The notes beneath the pieces are model-generated. The model saw nothing but the letters and a program-made list of their open reading frames with translations. It did no database searches and was not told where the DNA came from. A stretch of DNA of 64,000 nt from Sphingomonas sp. R-74633. Its GTDB lineage: Bacteria > Pseudomonadota > Alphaproteobacteria > Sphingomonadales > Sphingomonadaceae. Below, one piece after another: positions 51,226 to 60,883 of the stretch. Each line of letters starts with the position of its first letter. The first letter of the stretch is position 1. Both the position numbers and the translations under genes were made by a program. Location of the stretch: assembly GCF_013416555.1 (NCBI RefSeq), contig NZ_JACCFG010000006.1:344824-408823 (forward strand). Reading direction: 5' to 3'.

Positions 51226-51726
51226 ATGGCCGTCAATTGCTTTCTCAAGTTCACGGACCCGGACATCAAGGGTGAGTCGACCGACGCAAGTCACGCCGAC
51301 GAAATCCAGGTCCTGTCGTGGAGCCACAGCTTCAACCAGCCGACCAAGGCCACGCGCAGCAGCGCAGGCGGCGGCACGGTCGAGCAGGCGAACCATTCCG
51401 ACTTCACCTTCTCGAAATATCTCGACACCGCGACCGACGACCTGCTGAAATATTGCTGGAACGGCAAGCAGATCGGCAAGGCTGTGCTCACCTGCTATCG
51501 CTCCGACGGCGACAACCAGGCGATCCTGTACCTCCAGATCGACATGGAGGACATCATCATCTCCAATGTCAGCATCGGCGGCGGTGGCGGCGATCTGCCG
51601 ACCGAGAATGTCTCGCTCGCCTATGGCAAGGTGACCTATACCTACAAGTCGCAGAAGCCCGACACGGGCGCGGCGGGCGGTGTCCAGCCGGTGTCGCACG
51701 ACCTGATCAAGCAGCAGGTCGCGTGA
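51226..51726 (+). CDS. hcp: T6SS tube protein Hcp
   Basis: A 166-residue hexameric ring protein that stacks to make the inner tube and is itself secreted. FLKFTDPDIKGESTDASHADEIQVLSWSH opens it, followed by VEQANHSDFTFSKYLDTATDDLLKYCWNGKQIGKA. It is a typical Hcp length without a fused toxin. GGGGCTC lies a few bases ahead of the start. It is located between the sheath and baseplate genes. Confidence 0.95.
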   Translation: MAVNCFLKFTDPDIKGESTDASHADEIQVLSWSHSFNQPTKATRSSAGGGTVEQANHSDFTFSKYLDTATDDLLKYCWNGKQIGKAVLTCYRSDGDNQAILYLQIDMEDIIISNVSIGGGGGDLPTENVSLAYGKVTYTYKSQKPDTGAAGGVQPVSHDLIKQQVA

Positions 51727-51733
51727 TTTCAGC

Positions 51734-52231
51734 ATGCCGGTTATCCGCCACAAGCGCGGTGCGCCGGTATTGCTGTTCGACCGCCTGATTCCGCGCGGCC
51801 AGGCGGGCGACCACCGCCTGCGCACCGCGCGGATGGGCTGGCGCGAAGTCTATGACCGCAAGCAGCTCGAAGCCTCGATCGCCGAACAGCTCGGCTGGCT
51901 GCTCAACACCCGCGTGCCCGTCAGCTATGCCGAGATGGACGCGCGCACGCGCAGCGGCACGCGGACCACGATCGACTATGGCCTGCCCGATCTGACCGTC
52001 TACCGGGTCGATGATGATAGCCGCACCGCGCGGCTGGCGCGGCATATTGCCGAGACGATCGCGATCTATGAGCCACGCCTCGGCAACCCGCAGGTCCGGC
52101 TCCGCCCGCGCGCGGACCGCAGCGACGTGCTGGTCGCCGAGATTGCCGGCGACCTCATCCTCGGCAGCGTGACGGTGCCCGTCACCTTCGCCTTCCCGAT
52201 GCAGTTCGAAGGGCCGCGCGATGGCCACTGA
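51734..52231 (+). CDS. tssE: T6SS baseplate wedge TssE
   Basis: A 165-residue gp25-like baseplate wedge. LFDRLI near the start, ASIAEQLGWLLNTRVP and IDYGLPDL are family features, and the C-terminal half has VRLRPRADRSDVLVAEIAGDL. It starts 7 bases after hcp and overlaps tssF by 11 bases. Confidence 0.9.
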   Translation: MPVIRHKRGAPVLLFDRLIPRGQAGDHRLRTARMGWREVYDRKQLEASIAEQLGWLLNTRVPVSYAEMDARTRSGTRTTIDYGLPDLTVYRVDDDSRTARLARHIAETIAIYEPRLGNPQVRLRPRADRSDVLVAEIAGDLILGSVTVPVTFAFPMQFEGPRDGH

Positions 52232-54047
52232 TCCGGGGTTCATCACCTATTATCTCAACGAACTCAATCATCTGCGCGTCGCCGGCACTGAGTTCGCGCG
52301 GACGCATCCCGACCTCGCGGGGGGGCTCGATTTCGCCGGCGCCGAGACCGACGACCCCCAGATCGCGCGGCTGATCGAGTCGTTCGCCTTCCTCACCGCG
52401 CGGCTGCAGCGGCAATATGATGCGCAGTTTCCCGAAGTGCCGACCGCGCTGCTCGAGGCGCTCTATCCGCAGCTGGTCGCGCCCGTGCCGTCGATGGCGG
52501 TCGTCCATTTCACAGTCTCGCCCAAGCAGCAGCGCGCGATCGAGGGCGTGAAGGTGCCGCGCCAGACGGCGCTGTTCGCCACCACCTCGGGCGGCGCCGA
52601 ATGCCGCTTCACGACGACTTCGGAATTGCAGCTCTGGCCGATCGAGGTGTCGGCGGTGTCGCTGCGCCCGGCGAGCGAGCTGGCGCTGCTGGATAGCCGC
52701 AGCGACGTCCATTCCTGCCTGCGCGTCACGCTCAAATGCACCGGCGAGCGCAGCTTCGCCGATCTCGCGCCTTCATCGTTGCGCTTCTTCCTCGATGGCG
52801 ACCGCAACGCGCGCTACCGGTTGTACGAGTTGCTCACCAATCACCGGATCGAAGCCCGCGTCGCGCCGCATGGCAGCGATTCCGCGGCGCTCGCCCCGCG
52901 CCAGCCCCGGCTCGGGCTGCGCCAGGCGGGGCTGGAGCCCGGCGATGCGATGCTGCCCTATCCCGATACCGCGCATCACGGCTATCGGCTGCTCCAGGAA
53001 TATTTCAATTTCCCCGACAAGTTCCTGTTCCTCGAGCTGACCGGCCTCGAGCCCGGCATGCTGGGCGCTGCGCAGGAGATCGACCTGCTGTTCTTCCTCG
53101 ACATCGATCCCGAGGAGCCGCTCGCGCTCGACCATCGTTCGATGCGGCTCAATTGCGTGCCGATCGTCAATCTCTTCCCCCAGACGAGCGAGCCGATCCG
53201 GCTCGATCATCTCAGCACCGAATATCTGCTCGAGCCCGATCTGCGCGCCGCCGATGTGACCGAGGTGCACAGCGTGCTCCGCGTCACCCGCTCGGCCGGT
53301 GCGACCGGCGCGCGCAAGAGCGAGCTGGTTTCGCCCTTTTTCAGCCCTGAGCCCGATGTCGAAGGGGAGGGCGTGCTGCGCTGGATGGCGCGCCGCGCGC
53401 CCGTCTCGAACCCGGCGCTGACCGGCACCGAGATGCTCCTGTCCTTCGTCGATCCGGCGATGAACCCCGCGGCGGCCGCCGAGGATGTGCTGTTCGCGCA
53501 GACGCTCTGCACCAATCGCGAGCTGCCGCGCCACATCACGCTGGCGACCAGGCTGCAGATCGAGCTCGACCTGCCGACCGATGACATACGCTGCCTCGCC
53601 AAGCCGACCATGCCGGCCTATCCCCCGCTCGGCGGCGAGAATCTTTGGCGCCTCGTATCGCAATTGACGCTCAACAAATGGTCGCTCGAAGGGCCGTCGC
53701 GGCTCGACGCCCTCAAGCAGATCTTGCTGCTATACAGCGGCGCCGACGCCGATGCCCGCAAGCGCCGGCAGATCGAGGGCATCCATGCGATCGTCACGCG
53801 CCCGGTCATCCGCCGGCTCGGGAGCGCGCACTGGCGCGGCTTCGTGCGCGGCACCGAGATCGTAGTGAGCTTCAACGAAGACCAGTTCGTCGGCAACAGC
53901 GCGCTGCTGCTCGGATCGGTGCTCGACCGCTTTTTCGCGCTCTATGCCGGGGTCAACAGCTTCACCGAGCTGGCGGTCCGCCGGGCGCATCACAATGAGG
54001 ATTGGAAACGATGGCCAGCCCGCGCCGGGGACCAGCCAATTCTCTGA
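52221..54047 (+). CDS. tssF: T6SS baseplate protein TssF
   Basis: A 608-residue protein that with TssG forms the baseplate wedge. It opens with FITYYLNELNHLRVAGTEFARTHPDLAGGLDF, the TssF signature, and has later EVPTALLEALYPQLVAPVPSMAV and FNFPDKFLFLELTGL. It overlaps tssE at the start and tssG by 37 bases at the end. Confidence 0.93.
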   Translation: MATDPGFITYYLNELNHLRVAGTEFARTHPDLAGGLDFAGAETDDPQIARLIESFAFLTARLQRQYDAQFPEVPTALLEALYPQLVAPVPSMAVVHFTVSPKQQRAIEGVKVPRQTALFATTSGGAECRFTTTSELQLWPIEVSAVSLRPASELALLDSRSDVHSCLRVTLKCTGERSFADLAPSSLRFFLDGDRNARYRLYELLTNHRIEARVAPHGSDSAALAPRQPRLGLRQAGLEPGDAMLPYPDTAHHGYRLLQEYFNFPDKFLFLELTGLEPGMLGAAQEIDLLFFLDIDPEEPLALDHRSMRLNCVPIVNLFPQTSEPIRLDHLSTEYLLEPDLRAADVTEVHSVLRVTRSAGATGARKSELVSPFFSPEPDVEGEGVLRWMARRAPVSNPALTGTEMLLSFVDPAMNPAAAAEDVLFAQTLCTNRELPRHITLATRLQIELDLPTDDIRCLAKPTMPAYPPLGGENLWRLVSQLTLNKWSLEGPSRLDALKQILLLYSGADADARKRRQIEGIHAIVTRPVIRRLGSAHWRGFVRGTEIVVSFNEDQFVGNSALLLGSVLDRFFALYAGVNSFTELAVRRAHHNEDWKRWPARAGDQPIL

Positions 54048-55039
54048 TCAACCTGCTCGTTGCCGAGCCGTATCGCTTCGACACGCACCAGGCGGTGCGC
54101 GTGCTCGAGGCGTGGCGCAAGCGCGCGAAGCTGGGGCCGGTCCGCTATCGCAGCAATCTGAGCCTCGCCTTCCCACTGAGCGATCTTGAGTCGGTGCGCC
54201 TGGCGCCGCAGGGCCAGCCGCCCGAGGTGACGGTGAACTATATCGGCCTTGGCGGCGCAACGGGCCCGTTGCCTACGCCTTATACCGAATATGTCAGCGA
54301 GTCCGCCCGCCGGGGCCATGTTGCCGCGCGCGACTTTCTCGACCTGTTCAACCACCGGCTGGTCACCGCGTCGCTCGATCTCGCGCGGCTGTATAGGCCC
54401 GCGCTGCAGGCACAGCGGCCGCAGGAATCGCTGCATGCCGGACGGCTCCACGCGCTGCTCGGGTTGGCCACGCCGAGCCTGGTTGCGCGCGATCCGCGGC
54501 TCACTGCGTCGCTGCTGCCGCTCGCCGGCCTGCTCAACCAGGCGCCGCTCAGCGCGCATGCGATCGAACGGTCGGTCTCTTCGCAATTCAGCCTGCCTGC
54601 TCGGGTGACGCCATTCCGCGGCGCCTGGATGGACGTACCGGTGCATCAACGCACCGCCCTGGGCGCGCGCGGGCGGCACCAGCGGCTCGGGCGCAGCGCG
54701 ATGCTCGGCGGGCGGGTGTGGGACCAGTCGGCCGGCATCACGCTCACCTTGGGGCCGATGTCGGCCGAACGTGCCGACGCCTTTCTTCCGGGCGTCAGGA
54801 ACGGACATCTGCGGCTGGCGAAGCTGCTCCGTTTCCTGCTGTCCGACACGATCGCCGTGGAAGTGCGTCTGCACGTGACCCGCACGAGCGTGCCGCGCGC
54901 CCGGCTCGGCGGCACCGGGCGGATGCGGCTGGGCTGGAATGCGTGGCTGAAGCAGGTGCCGGTGCCCGAAGACGCCGGCACCTCGGTGATTGTGCTCAGG
55001 CCCCCGGTCGCGGTACCCGTTGGGGTGACCAAGCGATGA
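54011..55039 (+). CDS. tssG: T6SS baseplate protein TssG
   Basis: A 342-residue partner of TssF. LLVAEPYRFDTHQAVRVLEAW at the start and NYIGLGGATGPLPTPYTEYV in the middle are the TssG signature. Start ATG at 54011 is supported by GAGG upstream; the frame opens three codons earlier with TTG. The end overlaps clpV by four bases. Confidence 0.92.
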   Translation: MASPRRGPANSLINLLVAEPYRFDTHQAVRVLEAWRKRAKLGPVRYRSNLSLAFPLSDLESVRLAPQGQPPEVTVNYIGLGGATGPLPTPYTEYVSESARRGHVAARDFLDLFNHRLVTASLDLARLYRPALQAQRPQESLHAGRLHALLGLATPSLVARDPRLTASLLPLAGLLNQAPLSAHAIERSVSSQFSLPARVTPFRGAWMDVPVHQRTALGARGRHQRLGRSAMLGGRVWDQSAGITLTLGPMSAERADAFLPGVRNGHLRLAKLLRFLLSDTIAVEVRLHVTRTSVPRARLGGTGRMRLGWNAWLKQVPVPEDAGTSVIVLRPPVAVPVGVTKR

Positions 55040-57579
55040 TTGCGCTGAAGCCTTTGATCGGCAAGTTGAGCCGGACCTGTAGCGACGCGCTGGAGCGTGC
55101 CGCGGGCCGCTGCCTCGTGGCGCGTAACTATGCGGTCGAGATCGAGCATCTGTTCACTGAATTGGTTGAGCAGCCCGATACGGATTTCGCCCGGGCACTC
55201 GATCGCTACGGCATGGATCGGCGTGCGTTGGCCGATGCGCTGAGCACGGCGGCACGCCGCTATCCCGCTGGCAATACCGGTGCGCCCGGCGTGTCGGATC
55301 GCCTCGCGGCTGCGGTGGAGAAGGCCTGGGGCGTCGCTTCGATCGATCTGGCGCACGGCACGATCAGTTCTGCCTGCCTGTTGCGTGCGGCGATCGAGGA
55401 TGCGGGGCTGCGCGAACGCTTGCTGGACGCAGTGCCGGCATTTGCCGGCGTCCCGCGCGAGCGGTTTGGCGAAGATCTGGCGGATATCGTCGCGAGCGGG
55501 CGCGAGGGCGCGGGAGGGCCGCTGGTGGCGGGTGGGATGGCCGTCGCAGCGGAGGGCTCGGCGCTCGATGCCTATACGATTGACCTGACCACTCTGGCCC
55601 GCGAGGGCGGGCTCGATCCCGTGGTGGGGCGCGATGCCGAGATCGACCAGGTTATCGAGATCCTGATGCGGCGCCGGCAGAACAACCCGATCCTCACGGG
55701 CGACGCGGGCGTGGGCAAGACCGCGGTGGTCGAGGGGCTGGCCCAGCGGATCGCCGCCGGCCAGGTGCCCGAGGCGCTTGTCGGCGTGGCGGTGCGCTCG
55801 CTCGACCTGGGTCTGCTTCAGGCCGGCGCGAGCGTGAAGGGCGAATATGAGCGGCGGCTGCGTGGCGTGATCGCCGAAGTGAACGGCACGCCGGACCGGA
55901 TCGTGCTGTTCATCGATGAGGCGCATATGCTGATCGGCGCGGGGGGCGCGGCCGGGCAGGGGGATGCGGCCAATCTGCTCAAGCCCGCGCTGGCGCGCGG
56001 CGGGCTGCGCACGATCGCGGCGACGACCTGGGCCGAGTACAAGCGCTATTTCGAGAAGGACGCGGCGCTGGCGCGGCGCTTCCATCCGGTCAAGATCGAG
56101 CAGCCAGACGCGGCGACGACGATCGCGATCCTGCGCCAGCTGAGTGGCCGGCTGGAGCGCTTCCACGGCCTGCGCATCACCGAGGACGCGCTCGCTGCGG
56201 CTGCGCATCTGTCGCAGCGCTACATCGCCGAGCGCAAGCTGCCCGACAAGGCGATCAACGTGCTCGACACTGCCTGTGCCCGCGTCGCGATCGCCCAGTC
56301 GTGCCGGCCGGCCTCGCTCGATGCCGCCGAGGCCCGGCTGGCCGATCTCACCGCCGAGTTGGACCGGCTTGGTGCCGACCCCGAGGACCGGCTCGACCAG
56401 CTCGAGACCGAGCGCGACGCGGCGCAGGACCTGCGTGACGCGATCGCCAGCCGCTGGGAGCAGGAACGCTACACCTTCGATCGGCTGCGCACGCTCGAGA
56501 AACAGGCAGAGGCGGACGATCCCGAGCTGCAGGGTCTGCGGCTCGAACTCGCCGAGATCCAGCAGGATACGCCGCTGGTGCCGGTGGCCGTCGATCGCCG
56601 CGCGGTTGCCGATGTCGTCTCCGCGTGGACCGGCGTGCCCCTCGACGCGATCCTCGGCAGCGCGAGCAGCACGGCGCGCGACCTCAAGGCGCAGCTCTCG
56701 GAGCGTATCGTCGGCCAGGATGCGGCGCTCGACACCATCGTCCGCCGCGTTCAGACTTTCCAGGCGGGGCTTGGCGATCCGGCCAAACCGACAGGCGTGT
56801 TCCTGCTTTGCGGCCCGAGCGGCGTCGGCAAGACCGAGACGGCGCTCGCGCTCGCCGACCTGTTGTTCGGCGGGCAGCGCGCGCTGATCACCGTCAACAT
56901 GTCCGAATATCAGGCGGCGCATTCGGTCTCGGGGCTCAAGGGCGCGCCGCCGGGCTATGTCGGCTATGGCAAGGGCGGGGTGCTCACCGAAGCGGTGCGC
57001 CGCCAGCCCTATTCGGTGGTGCTGCTCGATGAGGTCGAGAAGGCGCATCCCGATGTGCTCGAGATATTCTATCAGGTGTTCGACCGCGGCATGCTCGAGG
57101 ATAGCGAGGGCGTGGCGGTGGACTTCACCCACACGCTGATCCTGCTCACTTCCAACCTCGGAACCGAGCTGCTCGCCGCAGGCGGGCCGGAGGAAGCGAT
57201 TGCCGCGGGGCTACAGGCCGAGCTGGGCAAGCATTTCCCCCCCGCGTTCCTCGCGCGGTTGGTGGTAGTGCCCTATCGCCCCCTCGCTGCAGCCGAGATC
57301 GAGGCGATCGTGCGCCTGAAGCTGGCCCGGGTCGGCGAGCGCTTCACGGCGGCGCGGCGTGGCGAACTGACCTATGACGAGAAAGTGGTGAAGGCGATCG
57401 CGCGCGCCGCGGACATCGCCGATGGCGGCGCGCGCAGCGTCGATGCGATCATCGCGCACCAGCTGTTACCTGAGCTTTCGATCCGCCTGCTCGATCGGCT
57501 CGCCGAGGCTGCCCCGGCGCGTGCGGCGCATCTCTCGGTGGCATCCGACGGGCGGTTGCGGATCGAAATCTCCCGATGA
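55036..57579 (+). CDS. clpV: T6SS disassembly ATPase ClpV (TssH)
   Basis: An 847-residue AAA+ unfoldase of the Clp/Hsp100 class that recycles contracted sheaths. Two ATP sites are intact: Walker A GDAGVGKT with Walker B VLFIDEAHML (first domain) and GPSGVGKTE with VVLLDEVEKAHPDVL (second). A middle coiled coil lies at about 430-500. The N-terminal domain (up to 160) is the substrate-binding part. ATG overlaps the tssG stop; the long frame open upstream belongs to tssG in another frame. Confidence 0.96.
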   Translation: MIALKPLIGKLSRTCSDALERAAGRCLVARNYAVEIEHLFTELVEQPDTDFARALDRYGMDRRALADALSTAARRYPAGNTGAPGVSDRLAAAVEKAWGVASIDLAHGTISSACLLRAAIEDAGLRERLLDAVPAFAGVPRERFGEDLADIVASGREGAGGPLVAGGMAVAAEGSALDAYTIDLTTLAREGGLDPVVGRDAEIDQVIEILMRRRQNNPILTGDAGVGKTAVVEGLAQRIAAGQVPEALVGVAVRSLDLGLLQAGASVKGEYERRLRGVIAEVNGTPDRIVLFIDEAHMLIGAGGAAGQGDAANLLKPALARGGLRTIAATTWAEYKRYFEKDAALARRFHPVKIEQPDAATTIAILRQLSGRLERFHGLRITEDALAAAAHLSQRYIAERKLPDKAINVLDTACARVAIAQSCRPASLDAAEARLADLTAELDRLGADPEDRLDQLETERDAAQDLRDAIASRWEQERYTFDRLRTLEKQAEADDPELQGLRLELAEIQQDTPLVPVAVDRRAVADVVSAWTGVPLDAILGSASSTARDLKAQLSERIVGQDAALDTIVRRVQTFQAGLGDPAKPTGVFLLCGPSGVGKTETALALADLLFGGQRALITVNMSEYQAAHSVSGLKGAPPGYVGYGKGGVLTEAVRRQPYSVVLLDEVEKAHPDVLEIFYQVFDRGMLEDSEGVAVDFTHTLILLTSNLGTELLAAGGPEEAIAAGLQAELGKHFPPAFLARLVVVPYRPLAAAEIEAIVRLKLARVGERFTAARRGELTYDEKVVKAIARAADIADGGARSVDAIIAHQLLPELSIRLLDRLAEAAPARAAHLSVASDGRLRIEISR

Positions 57580-59489
57580 GCGATCCCGCCTGGTCGCTCG
57601 TTCTGGCCACGCCGCTTGGCGCGGGCGTGCTTTCGCTGCAGCGCTTCGAGGGGACCGAGCAGATTTCGGTGCCCTATCTGTTCACGCTCGTCGCCGGGAT
57701 GGGCGCGACCTGGGTCGATCCGCAGGGGCTGCTCGGCAAGTCGATAGATGTGACGCTAAGCGGCAGCGATGGTGTCGCGCGCATCTTCAACGGCATCGCC
57801 GCGCGCGTATCGCAGGGCAGCTCGCAATGCGTGATCGAGATGCGCCCCTGGCTGTGGCTGCTCACCTTGTCGCGCAATCACCGCATCTTCCAGAACCTGG
57901 AGGTCAAGGACATCCTGGCGAAGGTGATCGGCGACTATGCCGGCGCAACGATGCGCAGCGACCTGGTGCTGAGCTACGACAAGATCGAATATTGCGTTCA
58001 ATACGGCGAGTCCGACTTCGACTTCGTCAGCCGGCTGCTCGAAGCGGCCGGCATCGCCTATTATTTCGAGCACAAGGCCGGCACGCATACGCTGGTGCTG
58101 GTCGATGATCCGGCCAAGTTCCCGACCTGCCCCAATGCCGCGACCGTGCCCTGGCTGGCGCTGGAGGCAGGCAATGCCTGGCTCACCGATATGCGCGTCG
58201 ACGACGTACTGCATGAACAGACCGTGGTGCCGGCGGGCTACAAGGCGGCGGACTATAATTTCACCACGCCCGCGACGACCCTGCTCGGCAATGTCGGAAC
58301 CGGGGTGGTCTATGACTATCCCGGGGGCTTCCTGCTCAAGGCGGACGGCGATGCCGTGTCGAAACGGCGCGGCGAGGAACTGGCGGCGCTGGCGAGCATG
58401 ATCCGGGGCACCTCGCCGCTCCGCCATCTGGCGAGCGGCACCACCTTCACGCTCAGCGGCCATCCCGCAGCGAGCCTCAACGCGAAATACGCATTGTTCT
58501 CGGTGCATCACCATGCCGAGCGGCGCAGCTACACCAACCAGTTCATTGCCTTTCCCGCCACCGTGCCGTTCCGTCCCGCGCGCGTCACGCCGCGCCCGCG
58601 CATCGCCGGCTCGCAGACCGCCAAGGTGGTCGGGCCCGACGGCAAGGAGATCTGGACCGACGAATATGGGCGGATCAAGGTCCAGTTCCACTGGGACCGC
58701 GAAGGCAAGAGTGACGCCGACAGCTCGTGCTGGGTGCGCGTGTCGCAAAGCTGGTCGGGCAAGAGCTGGGGCGGCTTCATGCTGCCGCGCGTCGGGCAGG
58801 AAGTGGTGGTGAGCTTCCTCGAGGGCGATCCCGATCGCCCGCTGGTCACCGGCTGTGTCTATAATGGCGACAATCCGGTGCCCTATGCGCTGCCCGACAA
58901 TCAGAGCCGGAGCACGATCAAGAGCCAGTCGACGCCAAGCGCTGCGGGGTTCAACGAGTTGCGCTTCGAGGACAAGGCGGGCGAAGAGGAGATCTTCGTC
59001 CAGGCGCAGAAGGACCTGAACGTCACCGTGCTCAACAGCAGCACCGAGACCGTGAAGCAGGACCGGACGGTGACGGTGCAGGAGGGCAATGACGCCTTCA
59101 CCGTGTCCAAGGGCAATTGGACCACCGATGTATCGACCGGCAACGCGACGCACGGAGTGAAGGGCAATTCGGCGATCACCATCCAGGGCAATGCCGACGA
59201 GACGGTGAAGGGCAACTGGACCCGCACCGTGGACGGGAATGGCGATGACACGGTGAAGGGCAATCTGACGATCAACGTCACCGGCAATGTCACGATCAAG
59301 GCGAGCGGGTCGGTGGCGATCGAGTCCGGCACGGGGATGACGCTCAAGGGCGGCACCAGCGTGGCGATCGAAGCGGGCACCGCGCTGACGCTCAAGGGGC
59401 TTTCGGTCGAAGTGACGGGAAGCGCATCCGGCAAGTTCGACGGCGGGGGGATGCTCGAGCTGAAGGGCGGGATGGTGAAGCTGAACTAG
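57576..59489 (+). CDS. vgrG: T6SS spike protein VgrG (TssI)
   Basis: A 637-residue trimeric spike. The gp27-like start (LSLQRFEGTEQISVPYLFTLVA, YGESDFDFVSRLLEAAGIAYYF) is followed by the gp5-like OB region (IWTDEYGRIKVQFHWDREG, SSCWVRVSQSWSGKSWGGFMLPRVGQEVVVSFLEGDPDRPLVTGCVYNG) and a C-terminal beta-helix of short Gly-Asn repeats (VKGN, VTGN). It ends in a hydrophobic core with no fused toxin domain. Its TAG stop overlaps the stop codon of the converging effector gene. Confidence 0.94.
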   Translation: MSDPAWSLVLATPLGAGVLSLQRFEGTEQISVPYLFTLVAGMGATWVDPQGLLGKSIDVTLSGSDGVARIFNGIAARVSQGSSQCVIEMRPWLWLLTLSRNHRIFQNLEVKDILAKVIGDYAGATMRSDLVLSYDKIEYCVQYGESDFDFVSRLLEAAGIAYYFEHKAGTHTLVLVDDPAKFPTCPNAATVPWLALEAGNAWLTDMRVDDVLHEQTVVPAGYKAADYNFTTPATTLLGNVGTGVVYDYPGGFLLKADGDAVSKRRGEELAALASMIRGTSPLRHLASGTTFTLSGHPAASLNAKYALFSVHHHAERRSYTNQFIAFPATVPFRPARVTPRPRIAGSQTAKVVGPDGKEIWTDEYGRIKVQFHWDREGKSDADSSCWVRVSQSWSGKSWGGFMLPRVGQEVVVSFLEGDPDRPLVTGCVYNGDNPVPYALPDNQSRSTIKSQSTPSAAGFNELRFEDKAGEEEIFVQAQKDLNVTVLNSSTETVKQDRTVTVQEGNDAFTVSKGNWTTDVSTGNATHGVKGNSAITIQGNADETVKGNWTRTVDGNGDDTVKGNLTINVTGNVTIKASGSVAIESGTGMTLKGGTSVAIEAGTALTLKGLSVEVTGSASGKFDGGGMLELKGGMVKLN

Positions 59490-60778
59490 ATCAGCTTCTT
59501 TGCGCCACCTCGGGTTGGGTTGGTCGTGGTCTTGACGCCGCACTTGGCCGGAATTGCTTTGCTAGTGTCCTTGTTGAATGCGACGAGGGCCTCGACCAGC
59601 ACCGCCATGTCGCTCTTGTCCTGATATTGGGTGCCGAAGAACGCCGCCTCGGTAGGATGCACCCAGGTGGCCTGATTTCCGCCGGTGCCCTCCGTCACCG
59701 ATCCACCCCCAATTCCCGCGGCTTTCATCTGCGCGGCACAGAGCGCGCAATTCGGATGCGTGCACAGGATATTCGTAACGGCCCCCGTATTCGAGTTCTG
59801 GCCGGCGACGATACACATCTCGGCGTGATTGCCACTGGGAGAGGCGGTGTTGAAAGCGGGCGCAAGATACACCTCCGTGCCCGAGTGCTTGCTCTGCAGA
59901 TATTCCGTGAGATCGGCCACAATGCCCGCCTTCGCGCCGAGCCCGCCCACCTTGGAGATGATCATGTGACCTTTGGTGGTAACGCCGACCGAATAATTGC
60001 TTGCTTGCGAACCCTTGTCATTGGCCTTCAGCCATTTGGTGACGGCGACGATCGGCGGCTCCTTCTCATCGTCCGTGCTCGCGCTTGAGCGCTGTATGGC
60101 ATGGCCGGTGCGCGTGAAGCCACCCGCGCCCTTTCGCTGAATGGGCCCGCGATACATCGCGGCGCGCTGGCCAAGCCGGTCGGCTTCGGCCTCGAGCGCG
60201 TGATCCTGGACCACCGCAACGCCGCTGCCCGGCGCGCGGACGCGGCCCTGGCGCTGCTGGATCACATGCGCGAGCTCGTGCCCGATCAATTGCTGGCCCT
60301 GCGCCGAGTCCGGCTGGTAGCGGCCCGGCGCGAAATAGAGGTCGTTACCTGTGGTGAAGGCGATCGCGCCGATCCGCGAGGCCTGCGGCCCGACATGGAC
60401 GCGCACTGCGGAGAAGTCCGCGCCGAATGCTGCCTCCATTTTGGTCAGCAGCGCTCCGGGCAGCGGGCGCCCGCCGTTTCGGGCAAGACCCAGTTGTACG
60501 GGATCGACTTCGAAGCTGCCCGCGTCGCCATGACGTTGCACGGGCTGGACCGGCTGAAAGGCCGGCGCCGGGAAGCCCGGGGCCGCCTTGGCCTGGGCAA
60601 CGGCCCCATGCGTCGAAGAGAATGCGGGACGGGGCGGACCCGGCATCGGGCGCGCGGCGCGCTGCACCGGTCCGATGGCGCGTTGCGCCGGAACACGGCC
60701 AGGCACGCCGACAACGGGCACGCAAGAGCCCCGCGGCGATACGCCAAGAAAAAAGCCCTGGATGACTCGGCCCGTCAT
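59486..60778 (-). CDS. DUF4157 chimeric effector 1 with deaminase-like tail
   Basis: A 430-residue protein. Residues 3-10 are the N-terminal tag RVIQGFFL; a Pro/Gln-rich linker with VQR repeats runs to about 85. The DUF4157 domain (88-208) has the zinc motif H167-E-L-A-H171 and EAEADRLG with Glu197. After AIQRSS (228-232), a tail of about 200 residues carries HAE (318-320) and CTHPNCALC (Cys344, Cys347), the H-A-E / P-x-C-x-x-C signature of the cytidine-deaminase fold used by several polymorphic toxins. The ATG at 60778 has GGGGA upstream; a TTG four codons earlier is also possible. It converges on vgrG with stop codons that overlap. Target not known. Confidence 0.85.
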   Translation of the reverse strand: MTGRVIQGFFLGVSPRGSCVPVVGVPGRVPAQRAIGPVQRAARPMPGPPRPAFSSTHGAVAQAKAAPGFPAPAFQPVQPVQRHGDAGSFEVDPVQLGLARNGGRPLPGALLTKMEAAFGADFSAVRVHVGPQASRIGAIAFTTGNDLYFAPGRYQPDSAQGQQLIGHELAHVIQQRQGRVRAPGSGVAVVQDHALEAEADRLGQRAAMYRGPIQRKGAGGFTRTGHAIQRSSASTDDEKEPPIVAVTKWLKANDKGSQASNYSVGVTTKGHMIISKVGGLGAKAGIVADLTEYLQSKHSGTEVYLAPAFNTASPSGNHAEMCIVAGQNSNTGAVTNILCTHPNCALCAAQMKAAGIGGGSVTEGTGGNQATWVHPTEAAFFGTQYQDKSDMAVLVEALVAFNKDTSKAIPAKCGVKTTTNPTRGGAKKLI

Positions 60779-60865
60779 GCCGTTCCCCAAGAATAGCTCA
60801 CCGACAGGCTATCGGAGCGGCGCTCCGGGTGCCAGGGAATTCACGGAAATTGCCGAGGATCATAC

Positions 60866-60882
60866 CAATTCGGACCGAATTG
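60866..60882. promoter_or_regulatory. palindrome between effector genes 2 and 1
   Basis: CAATTCGG-A-CCGAATTG, one base past the effector 2 stop and 88 bases before the effector 1 start. It can fold as a 6-bp stem with 5-base loop, or serve as an operator for effector 1; there is no T run. It is in the more AT-rich part of the locus. Confidence 0.4.
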
Positions 60883-60883
60883 A

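Noticed and set aside
54646..57132. 828-codon minus-strand frame opposite clpV
   Set aside because: The frame is long only because stop codons are rare in this GC-rich DNA; clpV is unmistakable on the other strand.
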